A stretch of 64,000 nt of DNA from Phyllobacterium chamaecytisi (GTDB lineage Bacteria; Pseudomonadota; Alphaproteobacteria; Rhizobiales; Rhizobiaceae), in assembly GCF_020164455.1 (NCBI RefSeq), contig NZ_JAIQWW010000002.1, positions 333,740-397,739 of the forward strand, read 5' to 3'. The notes beneath the pieces were generated by a model that was not told the DNA's origin, did not search any database, and saw only the letters and a program-made list of their open reading frames with translations. A program made the position numbers and the translations under genes. Shown one piece after another: positions 16,352 through 25,044 of this stretch. The stretch's first letter is position 1. Every line of letters begins with the position of its first letter.

Positions 16352-17446
16352 ATGTCGGTTGCATGGATTGGCAGCCAGCCGGTACCTTTGACGGATGCTG
16401 TTCGGAATGCTGCAAAGCTTCTGGCGTCCAGCCGCTGTCCAGTTTTCACCCTTGATGCGGATGTGCATGGTACGCGCAGTGCCATAGCGCTCGCCGAAAG
16501 GTTAGGCGGCGCTTACGATCATGCCGCGGGTGATGTCCTTGCCAAAGAGGTTGCGTTGTTCACCGATCACGGCGGCATGTTCACGACGCCGGGAGAAGCG
16601 CGCCGCCGTTCGAGCCTGATCGTCATCGTCGGCGAAATCCCTTCGGCCCATCACGAACTCCTGCAGGCCTGGGCGGATTCGCAGCCGGATCTTGGCGACA
16701 AGCACAAGCGCAGCTGGTTCCATATCGATGGAACCGAAACGGCCGAAGCTGGCAAGCTCGCCCGCAAGTTGAAAGCGATATCACTGCGCGGAGAGGTTCT
16801 GTCCCTTCCTGCCGCGCTTGGCGTGCTTCGCGCCGCGTTGCAGGGCCAGCGCATCGCTGCCTCCCTGACCAATATCGAACGTTTCAAGAAGGCCCTGACC
16901 ACGGCACAATTCCCGGTTTTCGTCTTCTCGGGTAGGTCGGGCGAAACGGCCGGCCTCGTCATGCTGCAGGGCCTGATTGCCGACTTGAACAAGACCGGCC
17001 GCGCCAGCAGCGTGTTTCTGCCCGCCGATGACGACGCGTGGGGCACCGCGCTCACCTCGCTATGGATGACGGGCTTTCCACCCCGAACAGGTTTCTCGAA
17101 TAGCCTCCCAAGCTATGACCCCGGGCGATGGGACATCCAGCGCATGATCCGCGACAAGGAAGCGGACCTTCATGTCTGGATGTCGACGAGGGGCGGTGAA
17201 ACTCCCCCCCGTGGGGGAAAGATACCGCTGATATCGCTGAGCAAAACGAATGTCCCAACGGTGGGTGCCAAAATCACGATTTCGGTCGGCAAGGCAGGCA
17301 TCGATCATGATGGCGTTTCCTACTCGAGCCGGACCGGCACATTCAGGGCGGTGCAGGCCGCCCAGCCTTCGCAACTGCCGAGCGTCTCGAGCATCATCAA
17401 CCAGTTGGCCGAAGCATTGCCTGGTCGAAAGGCGCTGCCATGCTGA
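16352..17446 (+). CDS. fhcB: Formyltransferase/hydrolase complex subunit B (FhcB)
   Basis: Subunit of the Fhc complex, 364 residues, related to the tungsten/molybdenum subunit of archaeal formylmethanofuran dehydrogenase. It starts MSVAWIGSQPVPLTDAVRNAAKLLAS and continues DADVHGTRSAIALAERLGGAYDHAAGDVLAKEVALFTDHGGMFTT. The N-terminal cysteine-rich iron-sulfur motif of archaeal FwdB is missing and no metal-binding cysteine is seen in the molybdopterin region, as expected for the bacterial hydrolytic complex that has lost redox activity. ATG at 16352 is preferred to TTG at 16343. It overlaps fhcA by 7 bp and heads fhcBADC. Confidence 0.93.
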   Translation: MSVAWIGSQPVPLTDAVRNAAKLLASSRCPVFTLDADVHGTRSAIALAERLGGAYDHAAGDVLAKEVALFTDHGGMFTTPGEARRRSSLIVIVGEIPSAHHELLQAWADSQPDLGDKHKRSWFHIDGTETAEAGKLARKLKAISLRGEVLSLPAALGVLRAALQGQRIAASLTNIERFKKALTTAQFPVFVFSGRSGETAGLVMLQGLIADLNKTGRASSVFLPADDDAWGTALTSLWMTGFPPRTGFSNSLPSYDPGRWDIQRMIRDKEADLHVWMSTRGGETPPRGGKIPLISLSKTNVPTVGAKITISVGKAGIDHDGVSYSSRTGTFRAVQAAQPSQLPSVSSIINQLAEALPGRKALPC

Positions 17447-19065
17447 TCCATCTTACCGGCGGAGAGGTCGTCGACCCCGTCAACGGCGCAACCACAAAGC
17501 GCGACGTCTGGATCAGGGACGGCCTGCTTGTCGATGCGCCGAAGGGCGCGACGGCGGATGAGACGCACGACGTCTCCGGCTGCATCGTCATGGCTGGAGC
17601 CATCGATATCCATTCGCATATTGGCGGCGGCAATGTGAATACGGCGCGCTTGCTCCTGCCCGAGCATCACCGCGCGCACCAGCCGCGCCCGGCCAATACG
17701 CCACTGTCGAACGCCGGCTGGTCGACCTTCCAGACCGGCACGCTCTACGCGCAGATGGGCTTCACAACCGTTGTCGAACCAGCGATGGCGCCGTACACGG
17801 CACTGCATACGCATCTCGAACTCGCCGACATCCCGATCATCGACAAGGCGACGCTCGCCATCCTCGGCAATGATGATTTTACCCTGTCGCTCCTTCGCAA
17901 TGGCAAGTCCTCGGCGATGCTCGATGATTATGTCGCCTGGGTCATCGGCTCGACCCGCGCCCTCGGCGTAAAGGTCATCAATGCCGGCGCGGCGGCCGCC
18001 TTCAAGGAGAATGTCCGCTCGTTTTCGCTCGATGATACCGTGCCGGAATATGGCGTCAGCTCGCGCAAGATCGTCAAGTCGCTGCAGGCATCGGTGACGC
18101 GGCTCGGCGTTCCGCATCCCCTGCATGTGCACGCCAATAATCTCGGCATTGCCGGCAGCGCCGATACGGCTGCCGCGACAATCGCTGCCACGGAAGGTGT
18201 GCCGCTGCATCTCGCCCATCTCCAGTTCTATGGCTATGGCACCGAGGGCAAGCGCAAATTCTCGTCCGAGGCGGCGCGCCTGGCGGAAGCTGTCAATGCC
18301 AACCCTGATGTGACCATAGATATCGGCCAGGTGATGTTCGGCCAGACGGTCACCATCTCATCGGACGTGATGCGGCAGTTTTCCGCCATCGGCAATGCCA
18401 GCCCGAAAAAGACCGTCATTCTGGATGGCGACGGCAATGGCGGCGGCGGCATTGTGCCCTATCGCTATAAACAGGACTATTACGGCTCGCTGCAATGGGC
18501 CGTCGGCCTCGAGCTTTTCCTGCTCATCACCGACCCATGGCGCGTATACTTCACCACCGATCACCCGAACGGCGCGCCTTTCACCGCCTATCCGGAACTC
18601 TTCGAACTTTTGATGAGCAGCAATGCCCGCGATGCGAAATCCACGGAGCTCAATGCAACGGCGCTCGGGCTGACGACACTCGCCTCGGTGCGACGCGAAT
18701 ACACGTTGGAAGAGATCGCCATCATGACCCGTGCAGCACCCGCCAGGCTCCTCGGCCTCAAGGATCGCGGTCATCTCGGGGCAGGGGCCATCGCCGATGT
18801 CGCGGTCTATCGCAAGGGCAGGGACATCGCAAAAATGTTCCGCGAGGCGGCGCTGGTTTTCAAGAATGGCGATCTCGTCGTCAAGAACGGCAAGGTAACC
18901 CACTATCGCTGGGGCAAGACCCTGCGGCTCAATCCGCCGCCGGACAAGGCGATGGTCAAGCGCATGCAAGCCTACCACGAAGAGCGCTACGGGCTTTCGC
19001 TCGACTGGTTCACCTTCCCGGATTCCGCGATCCAGCGTCCGGACCCATTTGCGGAGGTGATTTGA
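17440..19065 (+). CDS. fhcA: Formyltransferase/hydrolase complex subunit A (FhcA), amidohydrolase fold
   Basis: Subunit of 541 residues with the amidohydrolase fold, which hydrolyses formyl-methylofuran to formate inside the Fhc complex. The metal-binding H58-x-H60 lies in AGAIDIHSHIGGGNVNTAR; further metal-region motifs are HPLHVHANNLG, HLAHLQFYGYG and YFTTDHPNGAPFTAYPELF. Full length matches archaeal FwdA/FmdA. It is translationally coupled to fhcB (7-bp overlap) and fhcD (TGATG). Confidence 0.96.
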   Translation: MLIHLTGGEVVDPVNGATTKRDVWIRDGLLVDAPKGATADETHDVSGCIVMAGAIDIHSHIGGGNVNTARLLLPEHHRAHQPRPANTPLSNAGWSTFQTGTLYAQMGFTTVVEPAMAPYTALHTHLELADIPIIDKATLAILGNDDFTLSLLRNGKSSAMLDDYVAWVIGSTRALGVKVINAGAAAAFKENVRSFSLDDTVPEYGVSSRKIVKSLQASVTRLGVPHPLHVHANNLGIAGSADTAAATIAATEGVPLHLAHLQFYGYGTEGKRKFSSEAARLAEAVNANPDVTIDIGQVMFGQTVTISSDVMRQFSAIGNASPKKTVILDGDGNGGGGIVPYRYKQDYYGSLQWAVGLELFLLITDPWRVYFTTDHPNGAPFTAYPELFELLMSSNARDAKSTELNATALGLTTLASVRREYTLEEIAIMTRAAPARLLGLKDRGHLGAGAIADVAVYRKGRDIAKMFREAALVFKNGDLVVKNGKVTHYRWGKTLRLNPPPDKAMVKRMQAYHEERYGLSLDWFTFPDSAIQRPDPFAEVI

Positions 19066-19982
19066 TGAACGGGATGCATCAGCTGAACCGCAATGGCGTC
19101 GTTATCGATGATACTTTTGCCGAAGCTTTCGGCATGCGCGCCACTGCGATCATCATCACGGCGCCGACGCTGAAATGGGCGCGGCAGGCCGCTATCACCA
19201 TGACTGGCTATGCAACTTCGGTCATCGGTTGCGGCTGCGAGGCGGCCATCGACAGGGATCTGCCGGCATCGAAAACCCCGGATGGCCGGCCGGGTTGTCG
19301 TGTGATGATTTTCGCGATGGGCACGGACGAATTGCAGAAGCAGTTGAAGAACCGCCTCGGGCAATGTGTGCTGACATCGCCCGGCAGCGCCTGCTTTGCC
19401 GATCTTGAAGGAACGGCGCCGCTCGATCTCGGCAACGCGCTGCGTTACTTCGGCGATGGCTGGCAGATATCGAAGAAATTTGGCGGCAAGCACTATTGGC
19501 GCGTGCCGGTGATGGACGGCGAGTTCCTGTGCGAGGCGACGACGGGGCTGACCAAGCTTGCCGTCGGCGGTGGTAATCTTCTGCTCCTTGCTGCCGACAA
19601 TGCCAAGGCCCTGCGCGCAGCGGAACGCGCGGTTGCCGCCATTGAAAAAGTTCCCGGCGCGATTATGCCGTTCCCGGGCGGCGTCGTCCGGTCGGGCTCG
19701 AAAGTCGGCGGCAAATACAAGGGCATGATGGCTTCGACCAATGATGCTTTTGCACCGACCCTGCGCGGCGTCGTCAACTCCGCGCTGACGCCGGAGGTCA
19801 ATGCAGTGCTGGAGATCGTCATCGATGGCGAGAACAACGACGCTGTGACGGCTGCCATGCGCGCAGGTCTGAAGGCGGTCATCGAACTCGGGCCCAAGCG
19901 AGGTGCGGTTCGGATCAGCGCCGGCAATTATGGTGGCAAGCTCGGCAAGTTCCACTACCACCTGAAGGATCTGCTTCCATGA
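19065..19982 (+). CDS. fhcD: Formylmethanofuran:H4MPT formyltransferase (FhcD/Ftr)
   Basis: Subunit of 305 residues that transfers the formyl group from formyl-H4MPT to methylofuran. Conserved Ftr stretches: IDDTFAEAFGMRATAIIITA, TGYATSVIGCGCEAAI, GRPGCRVMIFAMGT, LGQCVLTSPGSACF, AIMPFPGGVVRSGSKVG and ASTNDAFAPTLRG. The ATG at 19065 follows GGAGGTGATTTG and overlaps the fhcA stop by one base; the open frame extends upstream to 18495 but that part is inside fhcA and has no Ftr homology. Overlaps fhcC by 4 bp. Confidence 0.97.
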   Translation: MNGMHQLNRNGVVIDDTFAEAFGMRATAIIITAPTLKWARQAAITMTGYATSVIGCGCEAAIDRDLPASKTPDGRPGCRVMIFAMGTDELQKQLKNRLGQCVLTSPGSACFADLEGTAPLDLGNALRYFGDGWQISKKFGGKHYWRVPVMDGEFLCEATTGLTKLAVGGGNLLLLAADNAKALRAAERAVAAIEKVPGAIMPFPGGVVRSGSKVGGKYKGMMASTNDAFAPTLRGVVNSALTPEVNAVLEIVIDGENNDAVTAAMRAGLKAVIELGPKRGAVRISAGNYGGKLGKFHYHLKDLLP

Positions 19983-20794
19983 AAGCGCTGACCTTCTCGC
20001 TTCGTGCCGAACCGGAAGAACGCCTCGACCTGTCGGCTCTGACACCTGCCGGGCTGGCCGGTTTGACAGATGAACAGATAGAAAAGCTGCGCGTTGGAAC
20101 CACCCGCAATCCCGCCTTGGTGGGCGATATCTTCAAGGTCACCGGCAAAGATCCACAGAGCATCATTTTCGAGGGCGGCAGCGCGCGCTTCGACAAGGTC
20201 GGTACCGGGTTGAGCGGTGGCGCCATTCGCGTCACCGGCAATGTCGGTCTTGAGGCGGGCAGGAAAATGTCCGGCGGTTCCCTGCTCATTGACGGTAGCG
20301 CCGGCGACCACGCGGGTTCGGGTATGGTTGATGGCCGGCTTGAGATCAAGGGCAATGCCGGAGACTATCTCGGCGGGCCGCTCGCTGGCGAAATCACCGG
20401 CATGGAAGGCGGCTTGCTGATTGTTCGCGGCAAGGCCGGAAATTATGCAGGTGAGAGACTGCGTCGCGGTATCATTGCCATCCTCAAAGGTTGTGGTGAC
20501 TATGCCGGCTACCGCATGATCGCCGGGTCGATTGTCGTCGCCGGCCGCGTTGGTGCGATGCCCGGTTACCTGATGAAACGCGGCTCCCTGTTCCTCGACC
20601 GCCGCCCGGAAAATCTTGCCCCGACCTTTGTTGACTGCGGCGAAACCGACATCGCTTTTTCGGGCGTGTTCGACAGGTTTCTCGTCCAGGAGAAAATCAT
20701 GGACAAGCCACTGCTCGGGGCGCGGCCGGGTAAATTTGGCGGCGACGTCGCCGTATCCGGCAAGGGCGAGATTCTGTTCCGGCGAGGAAGGTAA
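19979..20794 (+). CDS. fhcC: Formyltransferase/hydrolase complex subunit C (FhcC)
   Basis: Subunit of 271 residues with the right-handed beta-helix fold shared with the GltB C-terminal domain. Repeats of the GG/G-x-A-G-D-Y type run through the protein: GGAIRVTGNVGLEAGRKMSGG, GNAGDYLGGPLAGEITGMEGG, GKAGNYAGERLRRGIIAI, CGDYAGYRMIAGSIVVAG. It provides the scaffold and carries methylofuran binding in the complex. ATGA overlap with fhcD; last gene of the operon, followed by 744 bp without genes. Confidence 0.95.
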   Translation: MKALTFSLRAEPEERLDLSALTPAGLAGLTDEQIEKLRVGTTRNPALVGDIFKVTGKDPQSIIFEGGSARFDKVGTGLSGGAIRVTGNVGLEAGRKMSGGSLLIDGSAGDHAGSGMVDGRLEIKGNAGDYLGGPLAGEITGMEGGLLIVRGKAGNYAGERLRRGIIAILKGCGDYAGYRMIAGSIVVAGRVGAMPGYLMKRGSLFLDRRPENLAPTFVDCGETDIAFSGVFDRFLVQEKIMDKPLLGARPGKFGGDVAVSGKGEILFRRGR

Positions 20795-20832
20795 GTTTTC
20801 CGCGCCGCCGCAATCTCTATTGGCAGTGGAGC

Positions 20833-21004
20833 TGTGCGTGGTTCGACAAGCTCACCATGAGGGAGGTGGGTTGACAGCAATGATAATCGCCAACGTTTAG
20901 CTATCGACACGTTTGCGGTATCGCCACGTTTGAGCTATCGCCATCCTTTCAGGATACTTGCAATCAACCACCTCCCTCATGGTGAGCTTGTCGAACCACG
21001 CACA
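20833..21004. repeat. 37-bp perfect inverted repeat with 98-bp spacer
   Basis: 20833-20869 is an exact reverse complement of 20968-21004 (core GGTTCGACAAGCTCACCATG). This sequence type is a widespread intergenic repeat in rhizobia. The spacer holds short direct repeats (AGCTATCG, CACGTTTG each twice). It lies 39 bp past the fhcC stop and could stop transcription of the fhc operon. Confidence 0.85.
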
Positions 21005-21168
21005 TGGTGGTGTTGCCAAGCCTACCCGCCACGTAAAAATTGGCCTGCACACCCAACCAAAAAATTAAAGAAACGCTCGTTCAATTAATTTTCCGCCAAA
21101 TTGCCGAAATCGGCCAATTTCGCCGGGTCGGATGCTGTTTCTGAGGCAGATATCGCGCGTCTTCTTGC

Positions 21169-21231
21169 GATTCTCATGCACGAATGCCGGATTCTGATGC
21201 AAGAAACCTCGAATCTGGCGCAAGAATTTCA
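21169..21231 (-). repeat. Three 21-bp direct repeats, operator-like
   Basis: Units 21169-21189, 21190-21210 and 21211-21231 are spaced exactly 21 bp. Read on the minus strand they share a core like TTCTTGCATCAGAATC. The same core with the same period occurs on the plus strand at 45930-45992. Two-helical-turn direct repeats are typical of AraC-type regulator sites, but no AraC gene is in the window, so binding is only inferred. Confidence 0.65.
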
Positions 21232-21345
21232 ACCGGCGCGTTTAATCTAATTGTATGAAGTTGTGAGAAACCCGCAAATTGGCGGGAGGGCGGAATTCGA
21301 CGACTGGCAATCGGTGGAGTCTCGCTTATAACGGGATAGTAACGC

Positions 21346-21510
21346 TAGAGTAAGTTTTGTCTATTTAGAGTCGTTCTGCTGGAGGGAATTTGGTTCAAGG
21401 TCGAGGGGTTTGGCGAGGCCGATGCCTTTCCATCGGACGATGCCGAAGGCCGATGGATTTGGCCCGAATTCACCCGGCAGAACGACTCTAAATAGACAAA
21501 ACTTGCTCTA
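21346..21510. repeat. 165-bp element with 34-bp terminal inverted repeats
   Basis: 21346-21379 matches the reverse complement of 21477-21510 at 33 of 34 positions, and imperfect pairing continues inward. The centre holds a smaller palindrome (CCATCGG at about 21430 and CCGATGG at about 21450). No transposase is encoded, so it looks like a MITE or a structured intergenic repeat. Its right end is 28 bp from the GTG of the MFS gene. Confidence 0.8.
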
Positions 21511-21538
21511 AGGTCTTCCAAAGAAGAAAGTTGACGAG

Positions 21539-23167
21539 GTGACAGACCGGGCATCGCCACTCGCGCCATTCAGACACGATATCTTCAGAACTGTCTGGCT
21601 CGCGAGTCTTTCCTCCAATTTCGGTTCCCTGATCCAGTCAGTCGGCGCGGCCTGGATGATGACAACCATCTCCGATTCTGTCGATATGGTTGCGCTGGTT
21701 CAGGCTTCGACGGCACTGCCTATCATGTTGTTTTCGTTGATATCCGGCGCTCTTGCCGACAATTTCAACCGCCGCCGGGTGATGATAGTCGCGCAGTGTT
21801 TCATGCTGGGCGTATCGGTCTTACTGACCTTGTTTTCTCACTTCAACCTGATCACGCCATGGTTGCTACTTTGCTTCACATTCCTGATCGGTTGCGGGAC
21901 GGCGCTGAACAACCCTTCATGGCAGGCTTCGGTGGGGGATATGGTACCGCGCGATGATTTGCCGAATGCGGTCGCATTGAACAGCATGGGCTTCAATATT
22001 ACCCGCAGCGTTGGCCCTGCCATCGGCGGTGTGATTGTCGCTATAGCAGGCGCCGCGGCAGCGTTTGCAGTCAATACTGTAAGTTATTTGCCGTTGATTT
22101 ATGCATTGTTCCGCTGGCAGCCGAAATACGACGCCAATCCTTTGCCGCGCGAGACGTTGGGGCGGGCGATTTCCGCCGGTTTGCGCTACGTAGCGATGTC
22201 GCCGAACATCGGAAAGGTGATTTTCCGCAGTTTCATTTTCGGCCTCTCGGCCAGTGCCGTTCTCGCTCTTTTACCGCTGGTGGCGCGTGATCTCGTCCAT
22301 GGCGGCCCGCTGGTTTATGGCGTCATGCTCGGCTCCTTCGGCATCGGCGCGATCGCCGGTGCATTGATCAGCGCGCGTCTGCGGGAATATTTGTCGAGCG
22401 AAGCCATTGTTCGCATTGCCTTTATTGGCTTCGCAGTGAGTGCCGGCCTCACCGCAGTTAGCAGCAATGTCTGGCCGACCAATGTCGCATTGCTTCTTTC
22501 CGGTGCGTGCTGGGTGCTTGCGCTTTCGCTGTTCAACGTGACGGTGCAGCTCTCGACGCCGCGCTGGGTCGTCGGTCGCGCCTTGTCGCTTTATCAGACG
22601 ACTACCTTTGGTGGCATCGCCGGCGGCAGCTGGTTATGGGGTGTTGCAGCGGGCGAGTATGGGGCAGACAGGGCACTGCTCGCTTCAAGTATAGTCATGT
22701 TGTTCGGCGCGGCAATTGGCCTGCGCTATGCTTTGCCAGAGTTTAAAACGCTCAATCTCGATCCGCTCAATCGCTTCAGTGAGCCACTGCTGAAACTCGA
22801 CCTGAAACCGCGCAGCGGCCCCATCGTCATCATGATAGATTATGTTATCGCGGAGGACGATGTTCCTGATTTCCTTGTGGTTATGGCCGCCCGGCGGCGC
22901 GTCCGCATTCGCGACGGGGCAGGGCATTGGGCGCTGATGCGCGATCTGGAGAACCCTGAAATATGGACCGAAAGTTACCACACGCCGACCTGGGTCGAGT
23001 ATGTGCGTCACAATCAGCGGCGAACCCAGGCTGACGCCGCCATCGGCGATCGGATTCGCGCGTTGCATCGCGGTCTGTCGGAACCGCGCGTGCATCGCAT
23101 GATCGAGCGCCAAACCATCCTGCCGCACGATATTGCCGCACACAAAACACCGATTGATTTGTCCTGA
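21539..23167 (+). CDS. MFS transporter (EntS/MFS_3 type) with C-terminal soluble domain
   Basis: Inner-membrane protein of 542 residues. Residues 1-410 carry about 12 hydrophobic segments and the MFS loop signature SGALADNFNRRRVMI (about 68-82); RSVGPAIGGVIVAIAGAAAAF and PSWQASVGDMV are typical of the exporter subfamily. Residues about 420-540 are soluble (VIMIDYVIAEDDVPDFLVVM, RRVRIRDGAGHWALMRDLENP, YHTPTWVEYVRHNQRR), resembling an antibiotic-biosynthesis-monooxygenase-like domain often attached to this subfamily. GTG start at 21539, about 10 bases after AAGAAGAAAG. The substrate is unknown; drug or siderophore export is typical of relatives. No partner gene is adjacent. Confidence 0.85.
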   Translation: MTDRASPLAPFRHDIFRTVWLASLSSNFGSLIQSVGAAWMMTTISDSVDMVALVQASTALPIMLFSLISGALADNFNRRRVMIVAQCFMLGVSVLLTLFSHFNLITPWLLLCFTFLIGCGTALNNPSWQASVGDMVPRDDLPNAVALNSMGFNITRSVGPAIGGVIVAIAGAAAAFAVNTVSYLPLIYALFRWQPKYDANPLPRETLGRAISAGLRYVAMSPNIGKVIFRSFIFGLSASAVLALLPLVARDLVHGGPLVYGVMLGSFGIGAIAGALISARLREYLSSEAIVRIAFIGFAVSAGLTAVSSNVWPTNVALLLSGACWVLALSLFNVTVQLSTPRWVVGRALSLYQTTTFGGIAGGSWLWGVAAGEYGADRALLASSIVMLFGAAIGLRYALPEFKTLNLDPLNRFSEPLLKLDLKPRSGPIVIMIDYVIAEDDVPDFLVVMAARRRVRIRDGAGHWALMRDLENPEIWTESYHTPTWVEYVRHNQRRTQADAAIGDRIRALHRGLSEPRVHRMIERQTILPHDIAAHKTPIDLS

Positions 23168-23259
23168 TAACGCGAAATTGCTCAATACATTCATATTGTT
23201 GTTGCATGCGGAGCTTAGAAAGCCGCCGAACGATTCATATGGTAACAAGAGGCGTTGAA

Positions 23260-23880
23260 ATGAGCGAAAAGATGCTGGGGATTGCCCCGACAATTCACCC
23301 GACGGCAACGGTGCGGGATAGCACATTAGGGCAATATACAGAGGTTGGCGCGCGCACGGCCATCGCCGAAACAGAGTTCGGCGACTACAGCTATATCGTG
23401 CATGACGGCTCGATTATTTACGCAAAGATCGGCAAGTTTTGTTCGATCGCAGCCTTTACCCGCATCAATCCGGGAAATCATGCAACGTGGCGCGCCAGTC
23501 AGCATCATTACAGTTATCGCTCACGCCAGTTCGGTTTTGATCTTGGCGACGACGACGAATTCTTCCAATGGCGCCGTGATCACAAGGTAAACATTGGCAA
23601 TGACGTCTGGATCGGTCATGGCGCCGTTATCATGCCGGGTATTACTATCGGGGACGGCGCTGTCGTTGGCTCTTCAGCAGTGGTGACCAAGGATGTCGAG
23701 CCATATACGATCGTTGCTGGCGTGCCGGCAAAATTCATCAAGCGCCGCCATCCGGAAATACTCGCGGAGAAGTTGATCTCTCTCGCTTGGTGGGACTGGA
23801 GTCACGAAAAGCTTGGAGAAACGCTTCCCGATATGCGTGCCCTGAGCGCCAAGGCCTTTGTCGAGAAGTATAGTACTTGA
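23260..23880 (+). CDS. Hexapeptide-repeat transferase of the phosphonate-metabolism type
   Basis: Left-handed beta-helix acetyltransferase-like protein of 206 residues. Hexapeptide repeats run from IHPTATVRDSTLGQYTEVGART to VNIGNDVWIGHGAVIMPGITIGDGAVVGSSAVVTKDVEPYTIVAGVPAKFIKRR; the catalytic-type histidine lies in NPGNHATW. The C-terminal LAWWDWSHEKL is typical of the family encoded in phn (C-P lyase) clusters. ATG at 23260 follows AAGAGG at a spacing of 7; the longer frame from 23206 is less likely. It converges on phnM with a 13-bp gap, which supports a phosphonate link, but its substrate is not established. Confidence 0.83.
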   Translation: MSEKMLGIAPTIHPTATVRDSTLGQYTEVGARTAIAETEFGDYSYIVHDGSIIYAKIGKFCSIAAFTRINPGNHATWRASQHHYSYRSRQFGFDLGDDDEFFQWRRDHKVNIGNDVWIGHGAVIMPGITIGDGAVVGSSAVVTKDVEPYTIVAGVPAKFIKRRHPEILAEKLISLAWWDWSHEKLGETLPDMRALSAKAFVEKYST

Positions 23881-23893
23881 GAATACTGGCGCG

Positions 23894-25033
23894 TCAGGAG
23901 ACGCGCCTTCCTTCCCGCCATACGCTCAGTATGACCGGAACGCCATCTATCAGCCGGACTCTGCTGAAATCGGCCCGCTTGCCTATCTCAATAACGCCAC
24001 GGTCGTCCAGGCCGACCATCCGAGCCGGATTGGCTGAAACGAACGATACAGCCTTCGCAAGATCGATTCCTGCACTTTGGTTGAGTAAAAACACCGATTG
24101 CATCAGGCTGGAAGGCACATAGTCGGAAGAGAGCCCGTCAAGAAGATCCCGCTGCACCAGATCGATCGCCGAGACGTTGCCTGAATGCGACCCGCCACGA
24201 ACCACATTCGGTGCACCCATGACGACTTTCATACCGCGCCGGTGCGCATGAGCTGCAGCGTCTATACTTGTCGGAAACTCCGATATGGAGATGCCGTCGT
24301 TCATGGCTTCGTCGACGTGCTCCGGCGTTGTGTCATCGTGGCTGGCCAACACAGTGCCATGCTGGCGAGCAAGGTCGATCACGGCGGTTCGATAGCGGTT
24401 AACATATTGAGATTGCGCCGCGATTCGATCTGCAACCATCTGGTCGAATTCAAGATCCGTCCATTTTTTGTCGCGATTGAATTGCCGCCATTTGGCGAGA
24501 TCCGCCCATTGCCGCTGGCCGGGTGTATGATCCATCAACGAGACGAGCTTGACGTAAGGGTTGTCCGCAATCGGCTTGTAGATATCGAGCACAGCCGGAT
24601 CTGCCAGCTCACAGCGCAGATGCAACAGATGCTCGCTGCGAAGTACTTCTCGAACACGCGGATTGGCAACAGTTTCCACTGTAGTTGTGATCATCTGGCG
24701 GCGGGCGCTTGCCGAAGAATATTCGCCGACTGCGACAGCATCGAATACTGTGGTAATTCCAGCGCCGGCAATCTGCACATCGTGCCCAACCACCGATGCG
24801 GCACTTGAGGGCCACATGACCCCGGGCCGCGGCTGCAGATGCTTTTCGAGGTTGTCGGTGTGGAGCTCGACGAAGCCAGGAATAAGAAAATCGCCTTCAA
24901 AATCAACCGCATCAGTAACGGAGCTTGGCCCTTCTCCGATGTCCTGGATCAGGCCATCTCGAACGCCCATGGACCCATCGAGGGTGCGATCCGCCAGGAC
25001 CAGCCGGGCATTGGTGACGAGCATTTCGGTCAT
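23894..25033 (-). CDS. phnM: Alpha-D-ribose 1-methylphosphonate 5-triphosphate diphosphatase (PhnM), copy 1
   Basis: Amidohydrolase-fold enzyme of 379 residues. PhnM releases pyrophosphate from ribosyl alkylphosphonate triphosphate in the C-P lyase route. Metal and active-site motifs: LIPGFVELHTDNLEKHLQPRPGV, LVSLMDHTPGQRQW, VLASHDDTTPEHV, APNVVRGGSHSGNVSA and LSSDYVPSSL. ATG at 25033 follows GGAA; the frame upstream overlaps phnM copy 2. It is downstream of a paralogous phnM on the same strand (11-bp gap). No phnGHIJKL genes are in the window. Confidence 0.92.
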   Translation of the reverse strand: MTEMLVTNARLVLADRTLDGSMGVRDGLIQDIGEGPSSVTDAVDFEGDFLIPGFVELHTDNLEKHLQPRPGVMWPSSAASVVGHDVQIAGAGITTVFDAVAVGEYSSASARRQMITTTVETVANPRVREVLRSEHLLHLRCELADPAVLDIYKPIADNPYVKLVSLMDHTPGQRQWADLAKWRQFNRDKKWTDLEFDQMVADRIAAQSQYVNRYRTAVIDLARQHGTVLASHDDTTPEHVDEAMNDGISISEFPTSIDAAAHAHRRGMKVVMGAPNVVRGGSHSGNVSAIDLVQRDLLDGLSSDYVPSSLMQSVFLLNQSAGIDLAKAVSFVSANPARMVGLDDRGVIEIGKRADFSRVRLIDGVPVILSVWREGRRVS

Positions 25034-25044
25034 GATTTTTCCAT

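Larger units (their letters stand above)
20795..21538. other. 744-bp gene-free region built of repeats
   Basis: No coding sequence is supported between fhcC and the MFS gene. In order it holds the 37-bp inverted repeat, an AT-rich stretch near 21050-21110, three 21-bp direct repeats (21169-21231) and the 34-bp inverted repeat (21346-21510). The MFS promoter, if any, must lie in or beside the last element. Confidence 0.8.

Noticed and set aside
18495..19064. 190-codon N-terminal extension of fhcD
   Set aside because: The extension overlaps fhcA in another frame and has no Ftr homology; a strong GGAGGTGA site supports the start at 19065.
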